A stretch of 64,000 nt of DNA from positions 1-64,000 of the forward strand of contig JACEFZ010025061.1 of assembly GCA_014155875.1 (NCBI GenBank), in the 5' to 3' direction. Position 1 is the stretch's first letter, and each line of letters starts with the position of its first letter. The notes below the pieces were generated by a model. The model saw only the letters and a list, made by a program, of their open reading frames with translations. It did not search any database and was not told where the DNA came from. Source of the stretch: Cepaea nemoralis (taxonomy: Eukaryota > Mollusca > Gastropoda > Stylommatophora > Helicidae). Made by a program: the position numbers and the translations under genes. Shown one piece after another: positions 61,385 through 64,000 of this stretch.

Positions 61385-63279
61385 ATGTCATCTTTACAGG
61401 ATATTATTGCAATTGGGAAAGACGCAGGTTTGACAGGACCAGATCTTATAGCGTGGTAAGAGAAAAAAATTTGCAAATTTTCAGGCCCATAAAAGGAATG
61501 AAAGAGCCGCAGTGAGACAATTGGAGAAAGATGGACTAGAGGAACAAGAAAAACAAAGATTATTTGAGAGAGAAAAGATGGCTGCGGAGAATGACAGAAT
61601 TGCAGCTCAAATTGCGGCAGATAAAGAAAAGATGGCTGCGGAGAAGGACAGAATTGCAGCTCAATTGGTCGCTGATAAGGAAAGAATGGCATTACACATT
61701 GCGGCAGATAAAGAAAAGTTGGATAGAGAGGCACAGTTAAGAGAAAAAGAGATGACTTTTAATCTTGAGAAGTTGAATACAGAAAAACTTCTGAAGGAAA
61801 AGGAGTTAGAAAATAACTTTAAAATGAAACAGTACGAGAAGGACAAGAATGAACAGATCGCTAGAAATAAAGTGGAGGCACATTCCACAGATGCCATTAA
61901 GAAATTTAATGGAGTGGTCAAAACATATTCGAACTCTGATTCGGTTTCTGCATGGCTAACTAATTTCGAGCTCATCATGAGACACTATGGCGTTGCGGAA
62001 ACAGAATGGGCGGTACTTCTACACAGACACTTGAGTGGTGAACCTTTACAGGTTGTAGAACTAATTCCGGATGAGTTACGTAGAGACTACTCATACATTC
62101 GAAATAGACTACTGTCTTATTTCTGTTTGGACGAATTTAGCCTTTGTACAGCATTTAAAAATCTTGCTCCTAAATCAGGACAGACGTTCCTTGACTTCTC
62201 CTCTCTAACTCAATTAACATTTGACAAATGGGCTCGCTCAGCGAATGTTAATAATGATTACAAAAAAACTACGTGACTAAATTGTTAGAGACAAACTTAT
62301 CTCGGCAGTTCCACCATCTATGGCTACTTTTCTTGTTGAGCAGAAATGCTTCAGTATTCAGCATATGGATGAAAAAGGAGAGTCTTTCTTCAATGCCCAC
62401 AAGGACATATTTAATAATAATTTTTCCCCATTAGTGGAGACGAATGCGTGCGATAGGTTCCCTAATAAATCAAGGATGCAGGGATATAAAGCACAGCAAC
62501 AGTCTGGTGGACAATATCAAAGACGAGAAAAACAACAACAACCGAAGTATCAGCCTCACTCTAGACACGATAAAAAGGGCGTGTGGACAGCATGTAAATT
62601 TTGCGGGTTTGCCACGGCTCTATGCAAATGTGTGATAAAAATCCTCAGTTTGATAATCACATAAAGAAGCTGGCAGTTAAAAAACAGAGACAGATTCAAC
62701 ACGTATCAAAGACAGACACAATGCTTCAAATGTAAATATTTTGGACACGTTTTTGGTGTCTGCCTTTAAGACGTTTATATAAAGAGGCGAACATAGGTAT
62801 GTTGACATCTAATAGCGACAGTGACTCAGATGACACTAATCATGCAAATACGGTGAATGTAGAATGTTCTCCCATTGACTCGGCTTGTAACAGCTGCCAG
62901 GTCTTTCATAAAGATGGGAGTTTGACGTGTGGTCACCAGGTCTCCGTACAGGAGACAAATGCAGTCCATATTACCAATGGATCATTAGTTTTACAGCAGG
63001 CCACGGTCAATGGAAAGAACTGTAGCTTAGTCCGTGATTCCGGGGCGAGTATAGTCGGGATACATAAGAGGTTAATTAACGGAACCGACTATAATGGAGA
63101 ACATGTGATTTGTAGGACTTTTGGAGGAAGAAAGGACAAGTTTAAGATTGCGTGAGCGGAAATTAACTGCCCATATTTTGCCGGAAAGATAAAAGTGGCG
63201 GTACTTCCAGACCCCTGTGCAGATGTATTGTTGGGCAATATCCCATATGTGCAAGATGCTGTCGTGTCTTACTTTAAAG
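61385..63279 (+). pseudogene. Ty3/Gypsy gag-protease relic
   Basis: Starts at ATG 61385 (MSSLQDIIAIGKDAGLTG). A frame slip at an A7 run near 61465-61471 is followed by a coiled coil with a repeated IAAQIAADKEKMAAEKD motif (61512-61880). The Gag core follows (FNGVVKTYSNSDSVSAWL, VLLHRHLSGEPLQVVEL) to a TGA near 62274, then continuing Gag (SAVPPSMATFLVEQK). A CCHC knuckle CFKCKYFGHVFGVC lies at 62722-62763. A retropepsin follows, with DSG at codons 80-82 of the frame starting at 62799, a TGA near 63153, and then VLPDPCADVLLGNIP in frame up to 63275. Gag would form the particle and the protease would cut it. The element stops at 63279 where another repeat begins; RT and integrase are not in the window. 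The Gag plan resembles that of the tandem Gypsy but is a distinct family. Confidence 0.87.

Positions 63280-64000
<721 letters not shown>

Noticed and set aside
61459..61490. GTAAGAG...TTTTCAG as a small intron restoring the gag frame
   Set aside because: Only about 31 bases, too short for a spliceosomal intron; a slip at the A7 run explains the shift more simply.

Overview
The window is repeat-dominated eukaryotic nuclear DNA, most likely from an invertebrate animal. A mollusc or other marine lophotrochozoan is plausible, but the sequence alone does not settle it. The basis is the mix of APE-type LINEs, a Penelope-like element with a GIY-YIG domain, Ty3/Gypsy elements whose Gag begins with a long coiled coil, and a large short-unit satellite. 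I find no host protein-coding gene, rRNA, tRNA or CRISPR array that I would defend.

Region 1 (1 to about 35160) was originally one array of a 35-bp satellite, now in three blocks (1-11214, 13873-18943, 30583-35160; about 20.9 kb, roughly 600 units). The unit lacks stop codons in all three minus-strand frames, so it produces spurious long ORFs. Diagnostic variants recur exactly 2167 bp apart in the first and third blocks, which shows a higher-order repeat. Two insertions split the array. One is a 5'-truncated LINE on the minus strand (11215-13872). The other is a tandem Ty3/Gypsy composite (18944-30582) laid out LTR-internal-LTR-internal-LTR, also on the minus strand. Its internal regions are only about 3.76 kb and encode Gag, protease and the two ends of integrase, with no reverse transcriptase, no RNase H and no integrase catalytic core. 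A perfect 19-bp Tn5 transposase mosaic end (library adapter) lies in the first satellite block at 10508-10526, and sequence quality looks poor at 1-330 and at about 18650-19800. Part of this region may therefore be an assembly artefact.

Region 2 (35160-47540) holds several LINE 3' ends, two minisatellites, a tail-to-tail inverted repeat pair ending in (CTAA)n, an LTR-like repeat near 45.85-46.30 kb, and long stretches in which I recognise nothing.

Region 3 (47540-64000) is a graveyard of retroelements. It contains a decayed LINE with a C-terminal zinc finger (47.5-51.1 kb) plus 3' fragments of the same family, and a Penelope-like element with an inactivated RT (52.0-54.1 kb). Next is a second LINE whose RT frame is still open over 575 codons and whose 5' end carries repeated monomers (54.8-58.3 kb). 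It is followed by a minisatellite that includes an inverted copy of the Penelope 5' end, a LINE endonuclease fragment, and a Gypsy gag-protease relic (61.4-63.3 kb). That relic is cut by another copy of the 46-kb LTR-like repeat, which carries a long (CT)n tract. The genes form no pathway; the history readable here is satellite expansion, nested retrotransposon insertion and decay.
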